64,000 nt of DNA from Candidatus Saganbacteria bacterium (GTDB lineage Bacteria > Margulisbacteria > WOR-1 > XYC2-FULL-46-14 > WPAF01): the NCBI GenBank assembly GCA_016223205.1, contig JACRPM010000006.1, positions 145,228 to 209,227 on the forward strand. Direction: 5' to 3'. The notes beneath the pieces were generated by a model. The model was given only the letters and a program-made list of their open reading frames with translations, was not told where the DNA came from and did not search any database. Position numbers and translations under genes: made by a program. This document shows positions 24,142 through 33,906 of the stretch, piece by piece. How positions within the stretch are numbered: the stretch's first letter is position 1; each line of letters opens with the position of its first letter.

Positions 24142-25019
24142 AAAAGAAGCTCCTCGGTTCGCTCCTGGCATTGTTGTTATTTGCTACAAGCTCAATTGCC
24201 ATAGAGCAAACCCTGTGGCTGCGGCTGCTGGAACTCCAAAAAGAAAGTTACCTGGCCAAGAAAGGCGAATGGCGTTTAAGCTATGGGTTCGGTTACGGGC
24301 AGGACCTTATCAATTATGTGACCGTCAACGCTTATTCCTATTCCACCTCCTATAATATTCCCTTAAGCTTAAGCTACGGCCTTACTCCCAAATTGGAATT
24401 GAGCCTGCGCAGTTCGGTCTCGGGAACCCGCAAGAAAGTATCCTTCCTTAATACGGATAACTGGTACTATGCCGGCGGAGTAGGGGATACCCGCCTGCTG
24501 GCGCAATATGAGTGGTCCGCGGAAAAGATCAACCGGCCGCAGATAAATATAACGGTCGGGCTTAAGGTGCCCACCGCCCCCAGCCCATATGATAATCTTA
24601 ATGAAGATCAGTTGCCGCTCGGTAATGGGGAGATGGCCACGATCTTCGGCTTGACGTTCCTCAAGTCCGCAGATCCCTGCGTAGTTTACTGGGGAGGGGA
24701 ATACGAATATAATTGGGGTCGGGACGATTTCAGATCGGGAGATTCGATCAGGTATTTCGGCGGATTGAGCACGGCGCTGAACAGCCAGATCAACCTCTCG
24801 ATCGGGCTTTCCGGAGCGATCTTAAGGGAAGACCAGGTAATCGAGGGCGGGCGCGCCCAGACGGTATTCGGCGCCGAAGCCAAGAACCGCACGGGGTTGG
24901 TGCTGGGCACCACATATATCCTGGATCCCAAGTTCTTCATCGAGCCCTCGATCATAGTTGGGCTTACCGATGAAGAGGAGGATTTCTCTTTCTCTCTGGG
25001 CTTGACGCGGAAGTTCTAA
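24138..25019 (+). CDS. Outer-membrane beta-barrel protein (transporter-like), partner of the C39 peptidase
   Basis: A 293-residue protein with a signal peptide (1-21), then a helical segment (TLWLRLLELQKESYLAKKGEW) and alternating strands with many aromatic residues, ending in LGLTRKF with a terminal Phe. This matches small outer-membrane barrels of the FapF / MetA-pathway transporter type. Such barrels export amyloid subunits or small substrates. The coupling to the C39 peptidase gene argues for a joint export job. Identity with FapF cannot be judged by eye. Confidence 0.75.
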   Translation: MKKKLLGSLLALLLFATSSIAIEQTLWLRLLELQKESYLAKKGEWRLSYGFGYGQDLINYVTVNAYSYSTSYNIPLSLSYGLTPKLELSLRSSVSGTRKKVSFLNTDNWYYAGGVGDTRLLAQYEWSAEKINRPQINITVGLKVPTAPSPYDNLNEDQLPLGNGEMATIFGLTFLKSADPCVVYWGGEYEYNWGRDDFRSGDSIRYFGGLSTALNSQINLSIGLSGAILREDQVIEGGRAQTVFGAEAKNRTGLVLGTTYILDPKFFIEPSIIVGLTDEEEDFSFSLGLTRKF

Positions 25020-25039
25020 AAAGGTAGAATTCCTTTAAC

Positions 25040-25537
25040 ATGCCCGGCTGGCTAAGAAACATTCTCCTAATCATTTTGCTCATCGGCATCGTTATTGCGA
25101 GCTTTTGGGTTAGCTTTTTGATCGGACAAAAGATGTTGACCCCGACCAAGAAATTGCCGACCAAATACATGATTCCGGAAGAAGCCCCGACCATCCCGCC
25201 TTCCATAACCTTGGAAGTGGAAACCGTCGGCAAAAAGATCAAGCCGGCCAAAAGAGCGATGGGAACCCGTCCCCGAGCCAAAGTTATGGCGGAGCCCAAA
25301 GTAGAGACGACCCTGGGCGGCGCCTGGGTGGTCCAAATAGGGGCTTTTTCCAAATCGGCCAATGCCGCAATTCTGGTTAAACAGCTTAAAGCTAAAGGAT
25401 TTTCTGCCCGCCAAACGAAGGTGGGAGCGCTTTTTAGGGTCTACGCGGGCGGTTTTTCAACCGCTGCCGAGGCCAAGCAGTATCAATCACGCCTGCTGGG
25501 CGCGGGCTTTGAAGGGATCGTAAGGAGGGACGATTAA
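25040..25537 (+). CDS. Membrane-anchored SPOR-domain protein
   Basis: A 165-residue bitopic protein: an N-terminal helix ([23 protein letters not shown]), a Pro/Lys-rich linker (40-90), then a SPOR domain (about 94-163; [21 protein letters not shown] ... [17 protein letters not shown]). SPOR domains bind denuded septal peptidoglycan and act in division (FtsN, DamX, DedD). Located 2 bases before mreB, so it may be co-expressed with elongasome genes. Confidence 0.88.
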   Translation: MPGWLRNILLIILLIGIVIASFWVSFLIGQKMLTPTKKLPTKYMIPEEAPTIPPSITLEVETVGKKIKPAKRAMGTRPRAKVMAEPKVETTLGGAWVVQIGAFSKSANAAILVKQLKAKGFSARQTKVGALFRVYAGGFSTAAEAKQYQSRLLGAGFEGIVRRDD

Positions 25538-25539
25538 TA

Positions 25540-26583
<1,044 letters not shown>

Positions 26584-26593
26584 CGGGAGATAA

Positions 26594-27373
26594 ATGTCGT
26601 ACCGGCTGCTTTTAGTTTTTCTGCTGGCCGCTTCTTTGCTGCTCAATGTTCCCCGCATTTCAAAGTCCCGGCCCCTCCAGATAGCTCGTTTAGGGACGCA
26701 GGCCATATTCTATCCTATTAATTCCCTTCCTTCCGCGGTCCTGAACACGGTAAAATCCTTGGTAAGGATGCGGCGGGCGGAAGAGGACAATCAAGAATTG
26801 CGCCTTAAGCTGTCCGCGGCGCTGGCGGAGAACCGGGCCTTGGCGTTGTTCGAAGCCGAAAATGAAAAGCTCAACCGGGCCCTGGGCTTTGGGCGGGCTT
26901 TTGGTTATCAGCTGATCCCGGCACGGGTGATCGGGCGGAGCGGAGATACCTGGTTGGAACAGATAACGATCAATAAAGGATCCTCTCACGGCGTAAGGTC
27001 AGGCCAGACCGTAGTTTGCCGGGAAGGTTTGGTAGGCAGGGTGAGGGACGTTTCCCGCTTCACCAGCCGGGTGGAGCTGGTCACCAGCCCGGGGCTTACG
27101 ATCAGCGCGGTTCTGCCGCGCACCCAGACCTTTGGGATGGTTAACGGGGGATACGGCAGCGTGCTTAAACTGCGCTATGTGCAGGAAGCGGCCAGTGTGG
27201 AAGCCGGAGAAGCCGTGGTGGTGGGGGCGGGGAGCCAAACCATCGCGCCTCATATCCCGCTGGGCCGCGTCAAACGCGCCGAGCGCAGCGTGGAAATGCT
27301 TTTTCAGGATATCGAAGTTGCGCCCCTGGCCGATCTCTCAAAATTGGATGTGGTGTTCATATGCCGGCAGTGA
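26594..27373 (+). CDS. mreC: Rod-shape-determining protein MreC
   Basis: A 259-residue bitopic periplasmic protein: N-terminal membrane helix (LLLVFLLAASLLLNVP), a coiled coil (about 55-90; MRRAEEDNQELRLKLSAALAEN), then the double beta-barrel MreC domain with ITINKGSSHGVRSGQTVV. It activates PBP2 in the elongasome. It overlaps mreD by 13 bases. Confidence 0.95.
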   Translation: MSYRLLLVFLLAASLLLNVPRISKSRPLQIARLGTQAIFYPINSLPSAVLNTVKSLVRMRRAEEDNQELRLKLSAALAENRALALFEAENEKLNRALGFGRAFGYQLIPARVIGRSGDTWLEQITINKGSSHGVRSGQTVVCREGLVGRVRDVSRFTSRVELVTSPGLTISAVLPRTQTFGMVNGGYGSVLKLRYVQEAASVEAGEAVVVGAGSQTIAPHIPLGRVKRAERSVEMLFQDIEVAPLADLSKLDVVFICRQ

Positions 27374-27816
27374 CGGTTTTCATCATAATTTTTCTGACGG
27401 TCTGGCTGCAGGGTCAATTGCATTTGATCCTGCGGCCCGATCTGGTCTTGATCCTCACCGTGATCCTTTCGGTAAAGCTTAAGAAAGAAAAAGCCGTAAC
27501 CTGGGCATTTTTATCCGGCTGGTCCATGGATGCGCTCTTCTCTTTTGGTTTCATTAATACTTTTTCCAAAACGGCGGCCGCCATGCTGGCCGTCTTTCTC
27601 AAGAGATTTTTCATATGGCCGGAGATGCAGTTGGCAACTTTTCTCGTCTTGATATTGACCCCGGTCTCCAAGCTGATCGAAATGTTATTGCTGAAGGTCT
27701 TCTATACGCAAAACGTTCCCCTTTGGCCCATCCTGGGAGCTGCCGTGATCAACCTGATTTTGACCCCGTTCGTTTTTTACCTTCTGGACCATCTGATCAA
27801 GAGCGAAAATGAATAG
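27361..27816 (+). CDS. mreD: Rod-shape-determining membrane protein MreD
   Basis: A 151-residue membrane protein with about five hydrophobic helices and the MreD-like KLKKEKAVTWAFLSGWSMDALF segment after the second helix. Identification rests on size, topology and position between mreC and PBP2. It overlaps both neighbours. Confidence 0.88.
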   Translation: MPAVTVFIIIFLTVWLQGQLHLILRPDLVLILTVILSVKLKKEKAVTWAFLSGWSMDALFSFGFINTFSKTAAAMLAVFLKRFFIWPEMQLATFLVLILTPVSKLIEMLLLKVFYTQNVPLWPILGAAVINLILTPFVFYLLDHLIKSENE

Positions 27817-29638
27817 GACCCGCCTCTTCTTGTTCGGATTGGTCCTGCTTTTTGCTTTTTTAGGAAGCCGTCTCTTTTGGCTTCAGCTGATCGACCATTC
27901 ATCTTATAAACAGCTGGCCGACGAAAATGCCGCCCGGATCATACCGATCCACGCTCCGCGGGGGATCATTTACGACCGCCACGGCAAGGTGTTGCTCAAG
28001 AACCGGCCGGTCTTTTCGGTCTATGTGCTTCAGCACCTTCTACCGGAAGCAGGGGCCGAACGCGACCAAATATTCGCCCGGCTGGCTGCCATACTAAAGA
28101 TCTCCCCGGAAGACATTAAACAAGCCATTGCGGATAGAAAACTGCCGGCTTTCGAAGGGATCAAGATCGCCTCCGAAGTGTCCCCGGCGATTTTTTCACG
28201 CTTGTTGGAAGAAAACCTCCCGGGGGTGGAAGTAATCGTCACTCCCTTGCGGACTTATCCTTATAAGACCAATCTGGTGCATGTGCTGGGGTACGTGGCG
28301 GAGATCGAGCCGGAAGAGCTCAAAGATCTGGCCGATCAGGGCTATCGCTTGGGCGATCTTTTAGGCAAGGATGGGGTAGAGAAGGTCTACGACCAATATC
28401 TTAGGGGGATCTCCGGCGGCAAAAAGATCGAAGTCAATGCCTTTGGCCGGCCGATCCGCATCAAAGAGATCAAAGAGCCGGTCCCGGGAAATAATCTTAA
28501 GTTGACCATCGACCTGGACCTCCAGTTGGCCGTTGAGGATGCTCTCAAAGGATATGAGGGAGCAGTGGTGGTCCTTGATCCCAAGACCGGCGAGATATTG
28601 GCATTGGCCTCGCATCCCGCCTACGATCCCAACCGCAGCTGGGAAGAGATCAGCCAGCACAATCACCCCTTTATGAACCGCGCGCTTTCCGGTTATCCTC
28701 CCGGCTCGGCCTTTAAAGTGGTTACGCTTTCCGCCGCGCTCGAAGAAGGCAAAATCGATCTTTCCGAGGTGATCAATTGTCCGGGATACTATCGGCTGGG
28801 GGTTCGAATTGCCAAATGCTGGCGGGAGGTTGGGCATGGCCGTCTCACTGTGATCGAAGGTCTGGTCTGGTCCTGCGACATTGTTTTTTATGAACTGGGT
28901 AAACGCCTGGGACCGGATCTCATCAAGAAATTTGCCGCCTTCTACGGACTGGGTGAGAAGAGCGGGGTGGACCTCACCCAGGAGAAGCGCGGTTTTATCC
29001 CTACCGCCGCCTGGAAAAAAGAGAGGTTCAAGGAAGATTGGTACGATGGGGATTCCATCAATATAGGCATCGGACAGGGTTTTATTTCCGTCACTCCTCT
29101 GCAGATGGCCTCGCTTTACGCCACGCTAGGGAGCGGCAAGCGCTTTGCTCCTTTTGTTGTATCTCAAGTATTGGACAAAAAAGGCAAAGTATTATTTAGC
29201 AATCAGCCCCGCCTGGTGGGGGAAGCGCCGCTCAAACCGGCTAATCTGGCGCTGATCCGCCAGGCCCTGGCCGATATTGTCCTGCGCGGGACCGGGGTTG
29301 CGGCTTATGTCCCGGGCTTGCCGGCAGCCGGCAAGACCGGTACGGCACAAAACCCGGGCTTGCCCCATGCCTGGTTCGCATCCTTCGCCCCCGCCGACGA
29401 TCCCGAGATCGCGATCGCCGCGTTCGTGGTCCACGGGGAACACGGTGACCGCGCGCCGGCCTACGTGACCCGGGATATCTTAAAATGGTACAAGGAACAC
29501 CGGCTGTCGCGCAAGATCGAAGAGGTAGAACGGCCGCCGCAATACATTCTCCATGGAAAGAACAAGGAATGGTACCGGCCCTTGCCGGAGACCAAAAAAG
29601 AAGAGGTCGAGGAGATCATTATTGAAGATGAAGAATAA
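27809..29638 (+). CDS. mrdA: Penicillin-binding protein 2 (elongasome transpeptidase)
   Basis: Class B PBP of 609 residues. N-terminal membrane helix, pedestal domain (about 45-210; APRGIIYDRHGKVLLKN), and a transpeptidase domain with the active Ser in PPGSAFK, the SCD box in VWSCDIVFYELG and KTG in AAGKTGTAQ. The C-terminal tail (from about 570) is rich in Glu/Lys and ends with EEIIIEDEE, a feature not usual in E. coli PBP2. Overlaps mreD by 8 bases. RodA is not beside it. Confidence 0.94.
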   Translation: MNRTRLFLFGLVLLFAFLGSRLFWLQLIDHSSYKQLADENAARIIPIHAPRGIIYDRHGKVLLKNRPVFSVYVLQHLLPEAGAERDQIFARLAAILKISPEDIKQAIADRKLPAFEGIKIASEVSPAIFSRLLEENLPGVEVIVTPLRTYPYKTNLVHVLGYVAEIEPEELKDLADQGYRLGDLLGKDGVEKVYDQYLRGISGGKKIEVNAFGRPIRIKEIKEPVPGNNLKLTIDLDLQLAVEDALKGYEGAVVVLDPKTGEILALASHPAYDPNRSWEEISQHNHPFMNRALSGYPPGSAFKVVTLSAALEEGKIDLSEVINCPGYYRLGVRIAKCWREVGHGRLTVIEGLVWSCDIVFYELGKRLGPDLIKKFAAFYGLGEKSGVDLTQEKRGFIPTAAWKKERFKEDWYDGDSINIGIGQGFISVTPLQMASLYATLGSGKRFAPFVVSQVLDKKGKVLFSNQPRLVGEAPLKPANLALIRQALADIVLRGTGVAAYVPGLPAAGKTGTAQNPGLPHAWFASFAPADDPEIAIAAFVVHGEHGDRAPAYVTRDILKWYKEHRLSRKIEEVERPPQYILHGKNKEWYRPLPETKKEEVEEIIIEDEE

Positions 29639-29657
29639 ATATGGTAAAATGTATAAT

Positions 29658-29708
29658 ACCAGCGGCTAAACGCCGCGGTTCCAAAACCGAGAGGTTTACT
29701 CTCGGTTC
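29658..29708. repeat. Paired covarying palindromes (copy R3) in the rplY leader
   Basis: Unit 1 has inner stem GCGGC-TAAAC-GCCGC followed by GGTTCC; unit 2 has CGAGAG-GTTTA-CTCTCG. It lies between a TGG-TAAAAT box (29642-29650) and the rplY ribosome site, so it would be in the rplY leader RNA. Confidence 0.8.
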
Positions 29709-29728
29709 TAATAGAAAGAGGATCCCAA

Positions 29729-30469
29729 ATGCAGAAAAAAGTTGAATTACAGGCCAGCGAAAGAGCCGAGATAGGCAAGGGCTTGGCGAAGGTTCGAAGC
29801 CAGGGTTTTATACCTGCTGTGGTCTACGGTAAAGGGCTAAAACCATTATCGCTCTCCGTTTCGGGCAAAGAATTCCATAAGGTGATCAGCGGGGCTGCGG
29901 GGTCTAACGTGATCATCACTCTTAAAGTATCCGGAGGGCAGAACCTTCCTGTTTTGACCCACGAGATCCAGCGCAATCCAATAACCGACGAACTTTTGCA
30001 CATCGACTTCCATCAGATCAACATGGATGAGTTGATCAGGGCTAAGGTGCATGTGATCCTCAAGGGTGAGCCGGTGGGGGTCAAAGAAGATGCCGGCATT
30101 TTGGTCCATTCCCTGCGCGAACTCGAAGTTAAATGCTTGCCGGGCGACATTCCCGACCACTTCGAGGTCGATATCAAGGGCCTGCGCATCAACGACGCAG
30201 TCCATGTTTCGGATATCAAACCTCCCAAGGGCGTGGAGTTCTTAACACCAGGCCAGGACGTCATAGTGACGGTTGCGCCTCCGGCCAAGGAAGAAGAAGT
30301 TGCGGCGGTAGCCGCTCCGGAAGCCGTTGCCGGCGCCCCAGTGCCTGAAGGGGGCGTTCCAGGCGCTACTGTTCCGGGAGCTGCGGCTGCCCCGGCCAAG
30401 GGCGGGGAAGCCCCGCCGAGCGGGGCCAAAGGCGCCCCTGAAAAAGCCCCTAAAGAAGCCAAAAAGTAA
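29729..30469 (+). CDS. rplY: 50S ribosomal protein L25/general stress protein Ctc
   Basis: The L25 domain (1-95; ASERAEIGKGLAKVRSQGFIPAVVYGKG) binds 5S rRNA. The Ctc/TL5 beta domain follows (to about 185; LHIDFHQINMDELIRAKVHVILKGEP). The last 60 residues are a low-complexity Ala/Pro/Gly/Lys tail (PEGGVPGATVPGAAAAPAKG). Such tails occur in several bacterial L25/CTC proteins. The usual neighbour pth is absent here. Confidence 0.94.
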   Translation: MQKKVELQASERAEIGKGLAKVRSQGFIPAVVYGKGLKPLSLSVSGKEFHKVISGAAGSNVIITLKVSGGQNLPVLTHEIQRNPITDELLHIDFHQINMDELIRAKVHVILKGEPVGVKEDAGILVHSLRELEVKCLPGDIPDHFEVDIKGLRINDAVHVSDIKPPKGVEFLTPGQDVIVTVAPPAKEEEVAAVAAPEAVAGAPVPEGGVPGATVPGAAAAPAKGGEAPPSGAKGAPEKAPKEAKK

Positions 30470-30471
30470 CT

Positions 30472-30499
30472 GCAAGTGCTCGGCCACCAGGTCCGATAG
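30472..30499 (+). promoter_or_regulatory. Sigma-28 (FliA)-like promoter of the fliK-like gene
   Basis: GCAA at 30472-30475 (GCAAGTGCT), 16 bases, then TCCGATAG at 30492-30499. This is the same geometry as the perfect site at 32255. A ribosome site (GAGGTGAAG) and TTG start follow at 30518. Confidence 0.65.
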
Positions 30500-30517
30500 T
30501 ATATATGAGGTGAAGAA

Positions 30518-31780
30518 TTGGCTGGAGATCTGCAAACTTCCGCGGGGGGCATTCATCTTGGAAAACCCATCATCTGGCCTACGGGCAAAGGTTCCGGCCA
30601 GCCGGTAGGTTCTCCCTCCACAACTGAATCTGCCGGCGGTATAAGAACTTCGGTCCCCACCCAGACCGCCCCGGCCGCGCCGACCCGTGCGCCGGCTCCC
30701 ACTACTCCTGAATCTGCGCCCGCCGCACCCGCACGCCCAGCTCCCAATGTGGCCCGGCCGCTCACCATCGAGGATATCCGGGCGCATCTTTTACAGATCC
30801 AGATACCCGATTCCGATTTTAACGTAAAACTGGCTTCCTTGATGCTTAAGGACGGCATGGAGGTTTCTCGCGGTAATTTACTAAAGTTGCTGTCCATGCT
30901 CGAGGGCGCCGACAAGGGCTTGAACACCCAGGAAGCCGCGATACTTTTGGCCATGAAGGGGATCGACTCCCCCAAGGCCCTGCAGATCTTAAGCCAGTTC
31001 TTTGCGGACAATCCGCAGATGGCCGCACAGATGGCCGCCCTGCAGGAGGGCCTGGCCGGATTAAACAGCGCGCTCGGGGCTTCTCAAGGATTGCTTAACC
31101 CGCAGCTGCTCTCACAGCTTACGGCGTTGATCTCCCAATTCGATGAATCCCTAAGATCGCTCAACGACAAATATCCCGAAGGCCTGACCTCGACTGTGCG
31201 CGGGCTCAAAGCCCTGCTCGAAGGAGCCCAACAGCAGGCCGCGGTCGCCGACTCCGCCGAGGCCAGCGTTTTGCAGGCCAAATTGAGCCAGGCCACCAGC
31301 CAGCTGAACAGCGTGATCAATAACCTTATCGCCCAGGGTATCCTTTCGCAAAAATCACGGGAAGAAGTAAATTACCTTTATCAGCAGGTGCCCAATGCCG
31401 CGGCCAAAGCGGCGGGCAATGTGGAGATCGTGGTAAAACGCGAGGGCAGCGGGCAGGAATCGACTATCGACCAGGATAACACCCAGGTAGTGCTTTCGCT
31501 CCAGACCATGAACCTGGGCAAGATGGTCTGCAGCATTTACGTTAAGGGCAAAAGGGTTTACGTGATCTTTGTCTTCAATACCAAAGATTACGGGGACGAA
31601 GCCCGCGAGATCATCGCGCGGGAGTTCGCCAACTTGCAAAAGAAACTGGCGGAGAAGGATTTTGTGGTATCGGGTTATCAGGTAAAGGTCGATCCCGCCA
31701 TGTGCGCGGTGCGGCCTTATCTCATTCCCCTGTTCCCGGGGTTGGGCGCTCAACTTAAAAAAATAGACCTGGAGGCCTAA
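30518..31780 (+). CDS. fliK: FliK-like hook/needle-length control protein
   Basis: A 420-residue protein starting at TTG 30518. A Pro/Ala/Thr-rich N-terminal region (15-75) is followed by helical segments. The C-terminal part (about 310-410) matches the flagellar hook-length (Flg_hook) domain: LSLQTMNLGKMVCSIYVKG, then VYVIFVFNT and a helix with REFANLQKKLAEKDFVVSG. FliK proteins measure hook length and switch export specificity through FlhB. The gene directly before an FhlB (YlqH-like) protein mirrors the Bacillus ylqG-ylqH pair. Sequence conservation is low, so the call rests on the C-terminal pattern and position. Confidence 0.7.
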   Translation: MAGDLQTSAGGIHLGKPIIWPTGKGSGQPVGSPSTTESAGGIRTSVPTQTAPAAPTRAPAPTTPESAPAAPARPAPNVARPLTIEDIRAHLLQIQIPDSDFNVKLASLMLKDGMEVSRGNLLKLLSMLEGADKGLNTQEAAILLAMKGIDSPKALQILSQFFADNPQMAAQMAALQEGLAGLNSALGASQGLLNPQLLSQLTALISQFDESLRSLNDKYPEGLTSTVRGLKALLEGAQQQAAVADSAEASVLQAKLSQATSQLNSVINNLIAQGILSQKSREEVNYLYQQVPNAAAKAAGNVEIVVKREGSGQESTIDQDNTQVVLSLQTMNLGKMVCSIYVKGKRVYVIFVFNTKDYGDEAREIIAREFANLQKKLAEKDFVVSGYQVKVDPAMCAVRPYLIPLFPGLGAQLKKIDLEA

Positions 31781-31781
31781 T

Positions 31782-32105
31782 GTGGCTGAAGAAGAAAAAA
31801 AGAAATCGGCTATCGCCCTGCGCTACGACGTAGCGCGCGACCGGGCGCCCTTGATCTTGGCCACCGGCAGCGGCCCGGTGGCGGACGAGATACTGCGCGT
31901 GGCCGAAGACAACCAGATCCCCCTCTACGAAGACCCGGAATTGGCCGAACTTTTAAGCAAGCTGGAGATGGAGACCGAAGTCCCCCCCGAACTTTACATG
32001 CTGGTGGCCGAAGTGCTCTTTTTTGTCTACCAGCTCGACCGCATGGCCGAGAAACGGGAACGCATTTTGTCCCGCATGCGCGAAGAAGAAGAGAAGAAAA
32101 AATAG
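31782..32105 (+). CDS. fhlB: FhlB/YlqH: stand-alone FlhB C-terminal-like protein
   Basis: A 107-residue protein resembling the cytoplasmic C-terminal domain of FlhB/YscU export-gate proteins: AIALRYDVARDRAPLILATGSG, IADEILRVA-type helix, IPLYEDPELAELL and VPPELYMLVAEVLFFVYQLD. The NPTH autocleavage motif and the membrane part are absent. Such FhlB proteins can partly replace the FlhB C-domain in substrate switching. GTG 31782 start. The stop is directly followed by a palindromic element. Confidence 0.85.
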   Translation: MAEEEKKKSAIALRYDVARDRAPLILATGSGPVADEILRVAEDNQIPLYEDPELAELLSKLEMETEVPPELYMLVAEVLFFVYQLDRMAEKRERILSRMREEEEKKK

Positions 32106-32253
32106 CCTCACCCCTTCCTTCGCCTTCGGCGAATTCCTTCCCCTCTCCATCAGAGATGGAGAGGGGTTCTCAATAATAAGGAGACAAATCAACAATTAGT
32201 AATACCCCCTCTCTACGAAGTGGAGAGGGGGTGCCCGAAGGGCGGGGGTGAGG
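32106..32253. repeat. Full copy of the CCTCACCC/GGGTGAGG element
   Basis: CCTCACCCC left end, CCTTCGGCGAAT inner hairpin, CCCCTCTCCATC-AGA-GATGGAGAGGGG, then CCCCTCTCTAC-GAA-GTGGAGAGGGG, and TGCCCGAAGGGC with GGGGTGAGG. Its centre (AATCAACAATTAG) is shared with the copy at 54411. It begins at the base after the fhlB stop and ends one base before the sigma-28-like -35 box of the flgF operon. Confidence 0.88.
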
Positions 32254-32254
32254 C

Positions 32255-32282
32255 GCAAGTTTTCCACTCTCCCCGCCGATAA
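32255..32282 (+). promoter_or_regulatory. Sigma-28 (FliA)-like promoter of the flgF operon, best match
   Basis: GCAAGTTTT starting 32255, then a perfect GCCGATAA at 32275-32282. Sixteen bases separate GCAA from the -10 box; the enterobacterial/Bacillus pattern (TAAA-N15-GCCGATAA) has fifteen. It was used here as the reference for the other sites. Confidence 0.8.
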
Positions 32283-32305
32283 CTAATTGGTCAATCTATT
32301 TCGTA

Positions 32306-32333
32306 TTGCTTTCCGCCTGTGAAGTGATATAAT
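32306..32333 (+). promoter_or_regulatory. Sigma-70-type promoter of the flgF operon
   Basis: TTGCTT at 32306-32311, 16 bases, and an extended -10 TGA-TATAAT (TATAAT 32328-32333). Two promoters of different class thus precede flgF, so a basal supply of FliA could come from this one. Confidence 0.65.
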
Positions 32334-32358
32334 TTCTGGCACGGGAGAAAGCATGTAA

Positions 32359-33093
32359 ATGACCGACCCAATTTTAAAGATTGGTCAAGCGGGGCTGGAG
32401 ACGACCGAAGAGAAAGTAAAAGCCCTGACCAATCGTATGGTCAATGCCGAGACCCCGGGATTCAAAGGCTCCGAAGTCGTGGTCCGCTCTTTTCCCCTGG
32501 AACTCGCCGCCGCCGAAAAACGCCTACAACCCGAAAAACCTCAAGTGGATGGGACCCAGATCAATTTCACCCGCGGCTCGCTCATCCGCACCGGCAATCC
32601 AACCGATCTAGCCCTGGGGGCGGATGGTTTCTTCACGGTCCTCTGTCCCTGGGGAGAGGGCTATACGCGCGACGGCCGCTTTGAGGTGGATGCCCAGGGC
32701 AGGGTAGTAACGGTTGCCGGCAAATTTCCCTTGCTCGGGCAAAACGGCCCCATAGTGGTCACCCCCGGATCCGAGATCAGCATCAGCTCACAGGGAGAGG
32801 TTAAGACCGACCAATCGGTCTCCGACCGCATCCGCATAGTGAATTTTCAAAACCAGCAGGAGCTTGAGCAGGTGAACGGCTCGATCTTTAAGACCTCGGC
32901 CGCGCAGGCGGCGATCGTCGATGTGGAATCGCCCCGCCTGGTGCAGGGATATGTGGAAGCCAGCAACAGCAACGTGGTGGACGAGACCATGAACCTGATC
33001 CTGCTCAATCGTATTTTCACGCTGGACACCAAGATCGTTTCCACTCGCGATGCCATGCTTTCCCGCGCCATTGAGATGGGCAAGACCCAATAA
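32359..33093 (+). CDS. flgF: Flagellar basal-body rod protein FlgF-like
   Basis: A 244-residue rod/hook family protein. N-terminal helix with GLETTEEKVKALTNRMVNAETPGFKGSE (rod signature Asn-x-Ala/Glu-Thr-Pro-Gly-Phe-Lys), central beta domain with LALGADGFFTV and YTRDGRFEVDAQGR, and C-terminal helix (VQGYVEASNSNVVDETMNLI). It sits before FlgG, so FlgF is the natural call. Short spacing to flgG (12 bases). Confidence 0.85.
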   Translation: MTDPILKIGQAGLETTEEKVKALTNRMVNAETPGFKGSEVVVRSFPLELAAAEKRLQPEKPQVDGTQINFTRGSLIRTGNPTDLALGADGFFTVLCPWGEGYTRDGRFEVDAQGRVVTVAGKFPLLGQNGPIVVTPGSEISISSQGEVKTDQSVSDRIRIVNFQNQQELEQVNGSIFKTSAAQAAIVDVESPRLVQGYVEASNSNVVDETMNLILLNRIFTLDTKIVSTRDAMLSRAIEMGKTQ

Positions 33094-33105
33094 GGAGGGA
33101 TAAAT

Positions 33106-33906
33106 ATGTTCCAACCATTGTACGTGGCGGCCACCGGGTTGAACGCCTTCCAAGACGATATCTTGAGCCTCACCAATAACCTGGCCAACGCCCAGACCAC
33201 GGGATTCAAAAAAAGCCGGTCCGAGATGGAAAGCTTGTTCTATATTCCCAAATCGTTCAAAGACGAGCTGGCCGGCGCCCTGCAGTCGCTCGATGAGGTC
33301 CCCGCTGTCTCTCCGGAATTCGGCACCGGCGTCCGCGTAGCGGCCACCCCCAAGGATTTTTCCCAGGGTTCGCTGCAATCGAGCAGCAATCCGCTGGACC
33401 TGGCCATCCAGGGCAGCGGATTTTTTAAGGTCAAAATGCCGGACGGCACCCTGGCTTATACCCGCGCCGGTAATTTCCACGGCGATAACGAAGGCAACCT
33501 GGTGGACGCCAACGGCCATATCCTTTCCGACGGGATCGTTTTTCCAACTGGTGTCAGCAACGTCGTCATCCAGCAGGACGGCACGGTGCTGGTGACGGTA
33601 GGGAGCGATCTCACTTACACCTCGATCGGGCAGATCACTCTCGCCAAGTTCGGGAACCCGTCGGGGCTCAAGAGCCTGGGGCAGAATCTATTTGCCGAGA
33701 CCGAAGCCTCGGGTTCGGCCATCGAGGGCAACGCCGCGGATGAGAACTTCGGGACGATCAATCAATATAACCTCGAGGCCAGCAATGTGGACGTCATCTC
33801 CGAGATGATGCGCATGGTGGTGATCCAGCGGGTGTTCGATACGCTCACCAAAGCGGTCAACAGCTACGAAGGCATGCTGACCTCTCTCTCGCAGATGAAG
33901 AGCTGA
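33106..33906 (+). CDS. flgG: Flagellar basal-body rod protein FlgG
   Basis: A 266-residue distal rod protein. YVAATGLNAFQDDILSLTNN plus LANAQTTGFKKSR at the N-terminus, LAIQGSGFFKV and YTRAGNFHGDNEGNLVDANG in the middle, YNLEASNVDVISEMMRMVV at the C-terminus. Length matches FlgG. Its stop overlaps flgA. It would form the rod through the outer-membrane rings encoded next. Confidence 0.93.
   Translation: MFQPLYVAATGLNAFQDDILSLTNNLANAQTTGFKKSRSEMESLFYIPKSFKDELAGALQSLDEVPAVSPEFGTGVRVAATPKDFSQGSLQSSSNPLDLAIQGSGFFKVKMPDGTLAYTRAGNFHGDNEGNLVDANGHILSDGIVFPTGVSNVVIQQDGTVLVTVGSDLTYTSIGQITLAKFGNPSGLKSLGQNLFAETEASGSAIEGNAADENFGTINQYNLEASNVDVISEMMRMVVIQRVFDTLTKAVNSYEGMLTSLSQMKS

Noticed and set aside
32106..32253. 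Clustered palindromes as a CRISPR array
   Set aside because: Units are hairpins of different length without equal spacing or unique spacers, and no cas gene is present.
32788..33519. 243-codon open frame on the minus strand opposite flgF/flgG
   Set aside because: It lies entirely opposite two well-supported genes and has no family features; high GC codon structure makes such shadows common.
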